Part shown: piece by piece, positions 43,687 to 55,943 of the stretch | Numbering within the stretch: position 1 is the first letter of the stretch | Layout of the letters: each line of letters opens with the position of its first letter | Origin: Quercus robur | Taxonomy: Eukaryota; Streptophyta; Magnoliopsida; Fagales; Fagaceae | NCBI RefSeq assembly: GCF_932294415.1 | Contig: NC_065536.1 | Coordinates: 28,973,354-29,037,353 of the forward strand | Reading direction: 5' to 3' | DNA: 64,000 bases | Position numbers and translations under genes: made by a program | The notes under the pieces: generated by a model | Told to the model about the DNA's origin: nothing | Seen by the model: the letters and a program-made list of their open reading frames with translations, nothing else | Databases searched by the model: none

Positions 43687-46600
43687 ATGTATAATATAGC
43701 ATTGCACTTTGGTTATCAGACTTCAAGGGAAAGTTTTTCTGTGCTCTGGAAACAGGAAAATGTTTTTGTCGAATTTGACTCGAAGAAGAGAAATTTGTAC
43801 TTCCATTTCTCTTATCTTTCTGAAAAGTACAAGCTTGAAATCTCTTACGAGAACATTTGGCAGATTCAGCACCATCAACCACGTGGTCAAGCTGAAAAGT
43901 TTCTTCTCATTCAGGTTAGATAGTTTAAACATTAATTATAATTTTTCACAATTTTCTGCTCATGCACCATGCTTTTTGTAGTTAGTTAACATTCTAACAA
44001 ATTATTTTTCATTGCAATGTTAGTTATTTGGAGCTCCTCGGATTTATGTGAAAGATCATACTCGTCATTGGGTCCGAGAAGTTGATTTCACTCCGTCGTG
44101 CTGCATTGGCCAATCTTCTGCTCTATGTTTGGAGGTTCCACAGAAGGAACAGATTCCAAAATTTCATGGAGACTTTGTGTCTTATAAGAAAAATGAAGGC
44201 CCTTTTGTTTTGAAGCGAGGTTCTACTCTCTCTTGCAGCTCCGGACTAGTCCCTATTGTGAGTCCTCCAGAAGGCTTTGACTTGCCTTATAAAATCTTGT
44301 TTAAGATCAACTCTTTAATTCAGCAAGGTTGTCTTCCTGGCCAAGAAATTGATGCCAATTTTTATCGGTTGGTCGATCCTAAGAGAATATCAATTGTTGA
44401 GTACATAGAAAGTGCCTTGGACAAACTGTCTAATGTGAAAGAATGCTGCTTTGAACCTGCAAGCTGGGTGGAGGATCAGTATAAGAAATATGCCAATTCG
44501 AAGCGACTTCCCAAACCTACTGCTAAGCCTTTATATGATGGGTTTGTATATGTACACAAGGTTTTAATAACTCCATCTAAAGTATATTTCTGTGGTCCAG
44601 AGGTGAATCTCTCCAATCGTGTGTTACGCAATTATCATGAGTATATTGATGACTTTCTTCGTGTTTCGTTTGTTGATGAGGACTGGGATATATTGCACGC
44701 AACAGTTTTATCATCGTGTGCATCTTCGGCAAAAGGGGAGAGGCGAACTGGCATTTATGACAGGATACTGTCCATTTTACGAAATGGCATAGTTATTGGT
44801 GCTAAGAAGTTTGAGTTTCTTGCCTATTCAAACAGTCAATTACGAGAAAATTCTGTTTGGATGTTTGCTTCAAGAACTGGCCTGACTGCAGCAGATATCA
44901 GAGAGTGGATGGGTGATTTTCGCGAGATTAGGAATGTGGCAAAATATGCTGCCAGATTGGGTCAATCTTTCAGCTCTTCAAGAGAAACAGTGAGCATTAG
45001 TAGGCAGGAAGTTGAAAATATTCCTGATGTAGAAGTTGTAAGGAATGGAATCCCATACTGTTTCTCTGATGGTATAGGCAAGATATCTGCAGAATTGGCT
45101 AGAGAGGTGGCTACAAAATGTGCCCTAGAAAATTATGTTCCATCCGCATTTCAAATTCGATATGGTGGGTACAAAGGTGTTGTGGCAGTTGATCCAACTT
45201 CTTCAAAGAAGTTGTCATTGAGAAAGAGCATGTGTAAGTACAAATCAGAAAACAGAAAACTAGATGTCTTGGAATGGAGTAGGTATCGACCTTGTTTTCT
45301 TAATCGTCAGATAATCACTCTTTTGTCTACCCTCGGGGTTAAGGATCGAGTTTTTGAAAAGAAGCAAAAGGAGGCTATAGATCAACTAGATGCCATGTTA
45401 ACAAATCTGTTGAGCTCACAGGAAGCATTGGAATTGATTTTCCCAGGAGAGAGGACAAAGGTTCTAAAGGAAATGCTTTCGTGTGGTTATCAGCCTGATA
45501 CAGAACCATTTCTTTCAATGATGCTACAAACACTTCGTGCATCTAAGTTGCTAGAATTACGGCTCAAAAGTAGGATATTTATCCCAAATGGGAGATGTAT
45601 GATAGGATGTCTAGATGAGACCAGGACATTGGAATATGGTGAAGTATTTGTCCAAATTTCTCGCTCTAGTAGGCAGCTCTCTAATGGTTTCTCCGATATG
45701 TTTCGCACTAGCAACTCAAACCCGAACAATTTAATTTTTGAGGGTAAGGTAGTTGTTGCTAAAAACCCATGTCTGCATCCGGGAGATGTGCGTGTTCTAA
45801 AGGCTGTTGATGTGCCGGCTTTGCACCACCTGGCAGATTGTGTTGTTTTTCCCCAGAAGGGCAAAAGGTAATAATGTGATATCCCAGAGTAGATAGGGTT
45901 TGACTTTCCTCAAGTATTTTTTAAAAGAAATCTCTTTTTATTTTAATGAAAAATTGTCATCTACTAACTAAATAAACGATGAGGATTAAAACCCATTACT
46001 ACTTGTCATTGTATATTTAGAGTTTATACATAATCCTATGCTAGCATCAGTTTGTACACATTTATGTATACCTTTACCTACTTACAGATACATGGATATG
46101 TAAGATATATAATGATCCAGTTGTACTTGTATGTTGCATGCATAGATATAATATGTATCTTATTTAAAAGATTTGCAACATATTCTCCTCCAGTAGGTTA
46201 ATTACCATGATCGTAGGTTGTCTAGTTGTATGTCCATATATAATACTAGCCTTTGAGCACGTGCTCACACGCCTGTTCTGAGACTCTTCTATTTTTTTGA
46301 GTAAATGTTAATAATTTGTATCTATTATAATTTAGAAATATATACATATATTTTTTATATTTAAAACAAATAAAAAGGTTAAACTTTAGAGATAAGTAGT
46401 AACTGTAATTTCTTTTTTAAATGAGAAGGGGAAAAAAATCCTAAATTTTAGGAATTCTCTTTTTGAATTCAAAATGAAATTTGTTATTTAATATTTATGA
46501 CCCTGTTTCGAAATGAAGTTACCCTTCATTAATGAAAGTATTTTTGAATCACAAAAAAGTCCAATTGAAAGAGGAGAATCCTCTTATATATAGTATAGAT

Positions 46601-48633
46601 ATAGATGTTGCTATCTTAACTTACTTAATTTTAAGTTTGTAGACATAAAATGTCCTTTTCACCACTTTTGGAATGGAAAAAATCAAACTTTTTTGGCATG
46701 CTCATCAAATAATTTTATATTGCACTTGCATACTGGGTTGTTGTGTTATTTGTCTTTATTTGTTCTCTTGCCTTGGCAAGACAACACCTAATTAAATAAA
46801 AAAATTCTTTGGGAATACTCTATTCACTAACATTAGTTTGAACAATTGTATTAGACCTCATCCAAATGAATGCTCTGGGAGTGACTTGGATGGAGATCTA
46901 TACTTCGTCTGTTGGGACCCTGATCTTATTCCTCCTCGACAAATTCAACCAATGGAGTATATAGGAGCAAAAACTATGCCACTTGATCATGATGTTACAA
47001 TAGAGGTAATCTCAATTTATATGTAGTAACAAGCCATGCATATTTTGAGCACATCACATTTTAATTTGATTCTGCAATTAATATATGCATAAATCTGCAC
47101 TATAAAAGTAGGGTGTAATAGCTCTTTCTGAACAAATGTCTATTCATTTGCTTATACCACTTGATGAGAAGCCGTGTTTCCATCATCTAGCCTTTGTGAT
47201 CTTGGGTTTTCTATATGTTAAAGACAATTAAAGCATTTAGTTTATATGTGGCTGTGTATATTCTTGTGCATCTAATGAGCAGTCATTTACGAAACTGTTT
47301 CTGAACTTTTTTTATGTTAAGAGGGAAAAGTATTGTTTCCATACTCATAAACAATTATCTTTTCTGTTCATGTTATATTATTCGCCAATGCACTGTGTTC
47401 TTTATAATATTAATATGGGTATGGAAACACATATGTACATATCACATATGCTTGATTGAAACACTCTTTTTTGGATATTTAGGATCATTGAGAAAAGTCT
47501 GCAATAAATATGTTTGATTTTGTTAAAGGCTCTGTCTTGCTATTCTGGAATTAGTTTGGAATCTGGAAATTCTAAGCAGAATTGCCTTATCATGCAAATC
47601 TAGAAATCCCAGGCCTTGTGGTCATTCCATTTGTTCTTCTTGACAATTTAAGTGATAAAGAACTCTAGGCTGGAGTGAGATACTTTATGGTATTAATTCT
47701 CTCTACTAGGTAGTAATGCACCACACGTTCCACACTAATGCATTTAAAGATTGCATTGATTCCTCATATTTTCCATCCCATTTTTAATAACATCCTTCTA
47801 TACCTTACATAACAAAGCATGTCACCCTTGTGCTACAGGAAGTTCAAGAGTATTTCGTCGACTACATACTCAATGACCGTCTGGGAATCATCGACAATGC
47901 CCACATTGTCTTTGCAGATAGTGAGCCCCGTGGGGCAATGAGTCCTGAATGTATTGAGCTTGCACAACTACACTCAATTGCTGTTGACTCCCCAAAAAGT
48001 GGTGTTGTTGCCGAAATACCCCATTATCTGCGTGTTATGAAATATCCAGATTTCATGGAAAAGTCTGATAAACGCACCTATAAATCAGAACGTGTGATCG
48101 GAAAGCTTTTTCGAGAGGTGAAAGACCTTGCATCGCTCAAGAGCCCTATGACACCCTTCACCTCAGAAGTAGCGAAGCAATGTTATGATCCTGACATGGA
48201 AGTAGACGGCTTCAAGGACTACATCAGTGATGCTTTCTATTACAAAAGGGAGTATGATCGCAAGCTGATGAGTTTGATGGATTATTATGGGATCGAAACT
48301 GAAGCTGAAATACTCAGTGGGCACATATTGACAATGTCAAAATCTTTTGAAAAGAGGAGGGATATGGAACAGATTAATTATTCTGTAATGGCACTAAGAA
48401 AGGAAGCTAAGAGCTGGTTCAACGAGGGAAGTGAGTCAGATTCTGACACTGATATTGTCAATGCAAAAGCGAAAGCAAAAGCATCGGCTTGGTACCACGT
48501 TACATATCACCCCAGCTATTGGGGTCGCTGCAATGTGGGAATGGATGGAGCTCATTTCCTCAGTTTTCCATGGTGTGTCTTTGACAAGCTTATCCAGATC
48601 AAGAAGGATAAAGTGAGTAACATAATAGCTTGA
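43687..48633 (+). CDS. RDR1: RNA-dependent RNA polymerase 1-like, N-terminally short (copy A)
   Basis: Copies single-stranded RNA into dsRNA for small-RNA production; RDR1 acts in antiviral silencing. Four coding exons with GT/AG sites: 43687-43914, 44024-45867, 46855-47005 and 47839-48633. They sum to 3018 nt, giving 1005 residues, and no break was found. The polymerase core is complete, with the catalytic DLDGD at residues 701-705 inside SGSDLDGDLYFVCWDPDLIP. SYENIWQIQ, GAPRIY and PHPNECSGSD match RDR1 over RDR2 or RDR6. Known RDR1 proteins run to about 1100 residues and begin with an RNA-recognition-like region of about 100 residues; here the ORF starts just before LHFGYQTSRE. Stops TGA and TAA lie in frame directly upstream of the ATG and no such exon was found up to the promoter. 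The protein therefore probably lacks that domain, or an exon lies elsewhere. A tandem copy follows at 60684. Confidence 0.88.
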
Positions 48634-50548
48634 GACATGTTGGAATCGGGGCATTAGTTAAGTCAGGAATTGCGCTCGGATTGAGAAGTTTAGTATAAGA
48701 TCCTAAGTATGTATTTAAGAAAATTGCTTGTGTGACTACTAGTTATCTTTGCTTATTGTTATTGGTATATGCTTGTTGATAAACTACATGTAAATGCTCC
48801 AGGCAGATGATTGGGGCTATAAATTATGTTTCAATTCCTGTGGGAAAATATATGTATGGTTTCTTATCATATTTTCTCATTCTTTAACATTGTTAGTTCT
48901 CCGTTTTATTTTCTCATTTGAGGTCGAACATAGACAAGAGATAGCTATCCCTCGCCTAAGATAGCATTATTTCAAATTGGAAAAAAAAATTGTAGTAAGT
49001 AAATAATTTCTAATCTCTTTCTCTCTGTTTTTTTGGTCAGTATAATCCTAGCATGTTTCATCTTTCGTTTCCTTTTTATTCTTTTTGATGAATGTATTGA
49101 TCAATTCCAATTTTTCTTTTCTTATTGATTCTTTTCCGATTGAGATGCATCGCTCTATGAGTCTATATGTCTATATCATGGGCAGAGCCAGGGGGTGTAG
49201 TTCTTATAGTAGCTCTGCTAGTGTTCGTTGTAACACACCTACAGATAAAAGTGAACATGCAGCCCATATCTTGTTCATCATACCCGGATGGTTGGTGACA
49301 AGGTGGTATGGAAAATGGATAGAGCCATAGAGGAGGCCCTACCGTATGCTTTTGGCAAGCGAAAAATTCATTTCTAAAATTTTTTTAAACTTAATTTTGT
49401 GAATGACCAAGTACAATTATGGTAATGATTTAGACCACAAATTTTAAATTACAACTTAATCAATATTAGGCTAATCTATCACTTAACACTAATTTTAAGT
49501 GATTAACCAATTGATATAAGCATGATGACAACATATACATGGATAAACAAATTTGAGCATATAAAATGGATAACCATAGGAAGTTAAAGACATAATACCA
49601 CAAAGATAACATCAGATGTGTTATTGAAGAGGAAAACCCGAGAACCAAGTGTAAAACCTTTCTACGGCACTATTGAAAACATTTCACTAGAGTAAATAGA
49701 TGCAATATATAATACATATAAAGCCCTCTAAGTCTAATTCATGTACTCAAGCCCTCTAAGTACAATTGAATACCAATTGCATCTTCAAGCCTCCATGGCT
49801 AATTTGTGGTAGTTCCAATGATTCCCAAAAACTTCAATTAGCCCTCATAACACAATGGTAATGATGAGTGGGAAGGATTTAATCTCCTATCAAAGTATTT
49901 GCTTGATAATTACAAGATAATTTTGACAAAGGATATGCCAACACAAAATAAAGCCTAACAACTTTGATAGGTCCTACACAACATATACTTTCCCCCTCCT
50001 TTTGTATTGCACATTCTACAAATAAACAATCAGTAAAGTGTATCTAAATGCAATTTATCGTCTAAATGCACTTTGTCGAACCAAACACTACAATTTAGGC
50101 AAAAAATCTAGTTTTGAAAAAGGCCAGATCTCTTAAATATTTTAAGATAGTACCTTTGAATAAAAAAAAAAAAAAGAAGGTATTACTTCATGAAAATCCT
50201 AAATAAAATTATAAAATAAAGAAATTTTTTTGGTATATTTTATTCTATGCACATCTATATCTATATAATATCTAAAAGTCGAAGTGTAACATTTAATGTT
50301 GTTTCGCTCCTATTAAGCCAAATCATCAGCCATATCACAAATTTTTTTAATTGATTTGTTCCTCTAATTTTTTTTGATAATAGTAATTATATTAATCGAT
50401 TGACTTTGCAGATTTATCTTGGATGGTTTTTTTCTCTACTTATATCTTGGACTGTTTAACTTTACATATACTTTGCCTTCAGGCATTCATCTTACTTTAA
50501 TTTATAAAGAACTCCTTCCAAACTTTTTTTTTTCCTTCATTACTCTTA

Positions 50549-50872
50549 GGGTTCGTTTGGATACAATTGAAAATTGAAAACTGAAAAACACTGTAGCAAA
50601 ATAATTTTTAAATGTGTGAATAGTACCGTGAGACCCATTTTTAATGAAAAAGTTATTGAAAAGTGAAATTTGTGGGTCCGTGAATAGTGCACGATGTGCA
50701 CTGATTGGCTAAAAAAGAGTGAGAAAAGTCAAACTTTGCGGCTATTGTTCATGAACAGTGCATGAACAGTAGCCCTAAGTCTCACAAACGCGTGGAAAAA
50801 AAAATAAAAAAAAGAAAGAAAGAAAAATGCCGACGCAGACTCTGGGTTTTTCAGCTCATTCCAAACGTAACC
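50549..50872. mobile_element. Tourist-like MITE, 324 bp, TSD TTA
   Basis: Begins GGGTTCGTTTGGA and ends TCCAAACGTAACC, imperfect inverted ends, flanked on both sides by TTA (50546-50548, 50873-50875). A GGG/CCC start with a TTA target fits PIF/Harbinger-derived Tourist MITEs. The interior carries GTGAATAGT, TGAACAGT and GCACTGATTGG blocks and no coding. Confidence 0.75.
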
Positions 50873-50933
50873 TTACTCAATTAATTGCTTCTCCCTTTCA
50901 CATTGTTATATGGCCATGACAACCAAATAAGAG

Positions 50934-50967
<34 letters not shown>

Positions 50968-50969
<2 letters not shown>

Positions 50970-51126
50970 GGTAATTATTGGGTACTCTAGGAGTACTATA
51001 AATGCGTACTCCCTCCTTTCACATAACTGTGGGTCCCACTAATTAAATTTATGGTGGGATTTACAATTCATGTGAGAAGAGGGAGTACGCATTTATATTA
51101 CTCTCGGAGTATTCAATAATTTTCCT
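50968..51126. mobile_element. ~160-bp foldback MITE in a (TA)n tract
   Basis: The left half, with TATAAATGCGTACTCCCTCC and TTCACAT, is complementary to the right half with GTGAGAAGAGGGAGTACGCA and TTTATATTACTC. It forms arms of about 70 bp with few mismatches and is bounded on both sides by TA repeats. The small size and TA flanks fit a Stowaway-like element, but the ends are not diagnostic. Confidence 0.7.
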
Positions 51127-51366
51127 ATATATATATATAGGCTATAAATGGTTATTTGGGCTACATGGGTGCTCGAAATACGCTGATATATGAACCCTCA
51201 CAACTCCAGTTTACCAGAGTTTATGACTTGGCCATGAAGCTACTGACATAATACCAGTAAAACAATTTTGCATTCAAGGTAAAGCTTCAAAGGAGAAATA
51301 TTTTTAGTACTTTCAATGCCTTGTAATGATTACTAAAAAAAAGAAAAGAAAAATTACATATTAGAC

Positions 51367-51398
<32 letters not shown>

Positions 51399-51539
51399 TA
51401 TGACGTTTTATTTTCAATCGTTTTTATAATATTTCAATAAATTTCTATCACTTCTAAAAAAAAAGTATGTACACATGTAAATTTGCCTGTAATTAAATTA
51501 ATGTATAGGATTGTTATTGATGCATGCCTTCAAATTTGG

Positions 51540-51655
51540 TACACTTTGGTCCATTCAGTCTACTTCGGTCTTGGTTACAATTCGGTTCATTTCAGTCCAC
51601 GTCATTCCATTTGAATCACTTTAGTCCATTCGGTCCACTTTGGTCCAAGATGACA
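51540..51655. repeat. Degenerate short repeats of TTTGGTCCATTCAGTC type
   Basis: At least six copies of GGTCCATTC, CGGTTCATTT or CAGTCCACG-like units of 10-12 bp are arranged head to tail. Confidence 0.6.
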
Positions 51656-53451
51656 AAAAGTAATATTATTATTTTGATTCAATAATTTGTGGTATTATCT
51701 TTCTTTACGTTCTCTCCCCCCCCCCCCCCCCCCCCCACCCCCAATTCCTAACTAATGTTTGTATTTTAGTTTTTGAGTGAATTACACAATTTTAGTGTTT
51801 TGATATGATATAATTTTAATTTGAAGACCAATCGAGGATATATTTTTATAAAGGGATAAGATATTTGAAGATTTATGATATTAAGTTCAGTATTATAATC
51901 TACAATCTTGCAATGTATAAGTTATTCAAGTTCAACATACCATGATAGAAATTCATTTATTAATAAATTTATTGTCCTCTTCATTCTCTAATAAGAATTA
52001 ATGATCATATACATTTTTATACTAGCACTCAAAATAGTTTATGCAATAAGACAAGGCCTCACGAAATAAGCTCTTTATGTTTATGGATTATGTTGTGTGG
52101 TTGGAAGAAGAACCAAACTTTTTGCTGAACTATATTGACACTAAAAATTGTAATTGTATCACGCATTGTGTGGACTTGCGACTGGTAAAAATAATTCGCA
52201 TGACTATCATCTTTTACTAAAAAAGCTCTTTATGTGGCATCATTTTATTAGATAAACTAAGCATGTGTGACAAGTTTACGTGGCACTAAACGGAAAATAT
52301 GGATGAAGGGACTATTAATGCATGCGGAATAAAATTTTAAGAGATAAAATCTAAATTCTAAAATTTCAAGGATTAAAATCCAAACACTTTCAAACACATG
52401 ACCATCGTCTTTTACTAAAAAAAAAATGATGCTAATGAGATGAAACAATGGTTCTCGATGCTTCATATATATATGGACATTTGCATTAAGTTTTGAAAAT
52501 AGTTCCTATGACAATTGGTAACGGATTGAATCTGTACAACTCTACTTTCCAACGCAACCAAAACAACGTGTTGAATAAGTATTTGAAACTAGAATTTGAT
52601 GTAGTAATTTCACATTGAAAGAAATGTGATTGGTTCTCTGAGGTAGTCTTGGCCAGTCAATTTACTTAAGTCTTGAAAAGATGCTCCATTCCAACGCAAC
52701 CAAAACAAGTTTCCTGAGTGTAAGTACGAAGTATTTAGTACACAGAGGAATAATTAAGGTCAATTCAATCTCATCACCCTTTTGGTTCAATTAATTCTTG
52801 CATAACAAGGAGGAATTTCCCATGGGAACAAAAGGTTGTCCCTCTCTCTTGTTAGTTTCAGAGTAGGGAAGCCTTGTGACTGATTGGTCCACATCATTAA
52901 GGTTTGTACGAATGTGGTGATGGGTTCCACTCACCTTCCAGTTTGTAAGCTCTTCGAACTTATATGGAAGAAATTAAAGTTGATATCTCAAGCTGTGGCT
53001 TTAGCTGGTTCAAAACTCAAAAGGCAGTCCCCTAAAGAGTCCACATATTGGTCCTACCCTCCAACTTCATCCCACCTAAACTCAACAACACTTCACTCTT
53101 ATTTATTTTATCCTCGTAAATTTTCCTTTTTGGGCACCTAATGCGTAAAAAAAGTGTTAGTTTATCTAACACTTTTTATTAACTTGATGTGCTTAGAATT
53201 GTATTCTTTTTACTATACCTGCAGTAATCATATAGTCTAGATCCTTCTTTTTCTTTTCTATTTAGGGTCTATTTGTGTAGAGCGGTTGCATTTGCGTTTG
53301 TTTTCCTTGCGTTTTTTTGGCTGGTCTATGGCACTGTTCATAGACTAGCCAAGTGATAAAAACGGGTGAATAGTAATTTGTAGCAATAAAAAATATTTTG
53401 TTACAGTGTTTTCAGTAAAAATATTTTCAGTTTTCAACAAAATAAGCAGTA

Positions 53452-53910
53452 TGAGCAACCACATTAGTGGTTGCAAAAATTTGCAAAATACAAAAAGTGC
53501 TTAATTTTGCACATTTTAACTTAAAAAACACCCACATCAATACTTGTAAAAATGTGCAAATATACAAAACTGCTTTGCAAATGAACAGTAGTCGTGCATA
53601 TGTGCATAGTTACTATTCATGGGTAAATGATTTTTTTATTCTTTTTTTCTCTCTCCCCGTCATGTTGCTCTCTCATCTGTCTTCTTCTCACAACAAAGAG
53701 AGAAAAAGGTGGGTGGGGCCATGTGGGTAGTAGTTTGTCTGATATAATAAAAAATTAAAGAAATATTATTATCTAAATAAAATAAATGACAGAATAGATA
53801 AATTGATGTTGGTATTTTGTAAAAGTGAGTATGTAAAATAGAAAAAAGTATGTTTTTTCTTGTAAAATAGACAAGAATTTTGCAGGGACAGATGCGGTTA
53901 CTCTAATATG
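53452..53910. mobile_element. Probable MITE with GAGCAACC/GGTTACTC ends
   Basis: GAGCAACCACATTAGTGGTT (from about 53452) is an imperfect complement of GGACAGATGCGGTTACTC ending at about 53905. The block is absent from the matching region of copy A. The interior is AT-rich with GTGCAAATAT and TTTGCAAA repeats. No target duplication was resolved. Confidence 0.5.
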
Positions 53911-54935
53911 TTACCCTAATATATTTTAATGACACCAAGGAAAGAAGTAGAGCGTGTTTTTCTAGAATCTAATGCACATAAAGAAGTGTTGGCCAAAGAA
54001 TCAAACAAAGTTCTCCCCCATATTACTATAAGTCTCCGTGTCCTTGTTCCCAAAGTTTCCACTTTTCTCTATCACTTAAGAGGTCAACAAAAATTCAATT
54101 CCATCACTGTTTTTAGTGTTGTACTATCAATTTTTTTTTTTTTTTTTTGTTAATTCCTTGCAGGTCAAGAAGGAAATCAGTGTGGGACTTTACATTCTGC
54201 TTGGCCCACAATAGAAAAAAAATATACAAGTTAAAAATTAGAATTAGATGATTCCCACTTCCACGTGAGACAGGCTTTGCAACCTTTTCTATTAAGCTCG
54301 GCATAAATCAATGTATAAAATAATAATAATAATAATAATAAAAAATTTGTGATTAATTATGTATTAAATTTTACAGCTATTTCATTTTCAATGTACAAAA
54401 TCAAAATCAAAGAGTTTGTTAGAAAATTATCTTCTATTTTTTTATTGCGAAACTTAATTTTGATAATATTCATAGTTAAAAATACTCATTCCATAGTTGC
54501 ATTAGAAGTGGTAAGAACAAGTAATAAGTGCAACAACTATATAAAAAAGTTAATAAGGAAATGATTTTTTGGTCCTTACTAATACTGGCCATTAGCACAA
54601 TTATGCCGAAATACATAATGCTCATAGTAGTGTGTTAAGAATAAGCAATGCTACCAATCATTTACTGCCACCTCATAATGCTACAAAGTGGTACGTGTAC
54701 TTAACTTTGCTGACATGTTCTCAAATCTTTGGCTTGGAGGTGTGTGAAGTTTCTGTAACTCTCACACTAGATCCTTCCTCGTCAACGGCTTAGAGACCAA
54801 GTGACTGGGATTCTTTGAGGAATCTGATGATGAAATTTGTGACAAGAAAAAAAAAGACGGACATCATAGCTTTTGACCATGTTCCTTGGAAAAGCAATCG
54901 AACGCCGCCACATGTCAATTACCTCAGAAAATGTC

Positions 54936-55048
54936 TACGTCAGCTTCACATATCAGCAGAAGTAATTCATATACAATAATCCCTGCGAAGCAGGGAATCA
55001 TGACAGTTATCTTGGCGCCACACTGCACTCTACTCTGTCTATATATAG
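54936..55048 (+). promoter_or_regulatory. RDR1 copy B promoter: TGACG-type element and TATA box
   Basis: TACGTCAG at 54936-54943 and TATATATAG at 55040-55048 correspond to the copy A elements. An insertion of about 50 bp separates them further. The 5' UTR continues as CTTACTTCTTTCACTGCGAC. At about 55119 TTTTAAG is followed by GTGAGA, a plausible splice donor that copy A does not have. Confidence 0.6.
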
Positions 55049-55778
55049 TTCGATCATGAGCCTTACTTCTTTCACTGCGACACATTTTCTCTACTTCTCT
55101 CTTTGCTTAGCTTTTAAGGTGAGACTCTCTTGCGTACTTTCAATCATTCACTTCCATTTCTCTTAATCACACTTTCATATATATGGTTGAAGAATGTCAA
55201 GAAAAACAAGAATTTGAAGCCTATGATCATCCTGGTTGAAGAATTAGTATTTCTTCGAGATTTAATTTCTTTGAAGTACATTAATATGCATTGAATATTT
55301 GCCTAGTACATGTGTTGAAATTTTGAAAATGGTTTCGATGATTTGATTGCATCAATGTTGCAACCTTTGCGTTTTTGAGCATGACAGTCAGCTAAATTTG
55401 ATATTTGATTTTCACTCTCAAATGCACATGAAAGAAGAGTTTTGTTTTTTTGTTTTTGTTTTTTTTTTTTTTTTTTAAGTAGTTTTCAAATTTCCTGTTT
55501 ATTTTTTTTGGGCTCCATTTATTATTATTATTCTTTTTTGGTTTTGAAAGATATCTACGTAGTCTCTTTGATTTAGTTTTGTAGGTTCTCTTTTATTAGT
55601 AAATGATAATAAATCATGTGTAAGGTGCAGTGATATGTAAAACTTGAACCAATATTACTTGGCTAGGCTGTTAATATTTATGCAGTTTCATTTTAGGTTG
55701 ATAGGCTTTACAGATATAGTTTTAAATTTTTGTTTTAGTTCTTTCCCTACCTGGTTAATGGTCTTACTGGTTGAAACC

Positions 55779-55933
55779 TGTTAGAAATACTGAATGATTG
55801 TATTGTATTTCTCAAGTAATAGAATATACATAAGTGCCTTTATATAGGAGGCAGAGTGTGCAGTACAAGTAAGTGTGCTATACAAGTAAACAAGGAGGGC
55901 CTAAAGCCCACATACCCTAAATACACGTTAACA
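55779..55933 (-). repeat. 3' LTR of the copia element
   Basis: 155 bp, TGTTAGAAATACTG to ACACGTTAACA on the + strand, adjacent to the polypurine tract (TTAAGGAGGGC when read on the minus strand). Confidence 0.93.
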
Positions 55934-55943
55934 GCCCTCCTTA

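Larger units (their letters stand above)
48634..52189. other. Spacer between the two RDR1 copies
   Basis: No gene is supported; short frames near 49085-49330 and 49466-49648 resemble no family. The region holds a Tourist-like MITE, a foldback MITE, TA tracts, TTTGGTCCATTC-type short repeats (51540-51655) and a C run (about 51714-51736). Confidence 0.7.
52190..55120 (+). repeat. Upstream block of RDR1 copy B
   Basis: Aligns with 41040-43640, including the promoter and 5' UTR. Private to this copy are an extra fragment at about 52225-52395, a MITE at about 53452-53910 and a ~50-bp insertion with hairpin TCCCTGCGAAGCAGGGA at about 54980-54997. The short frames inside resemble no protein. Confidence 0.8.

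Noticed and set aside
49085..49330. 81-codon frame downstream of RDR1 copy A
   Set aside because: No recognisable motif, no continuation and unremarkable composition for AT-rich spacer.
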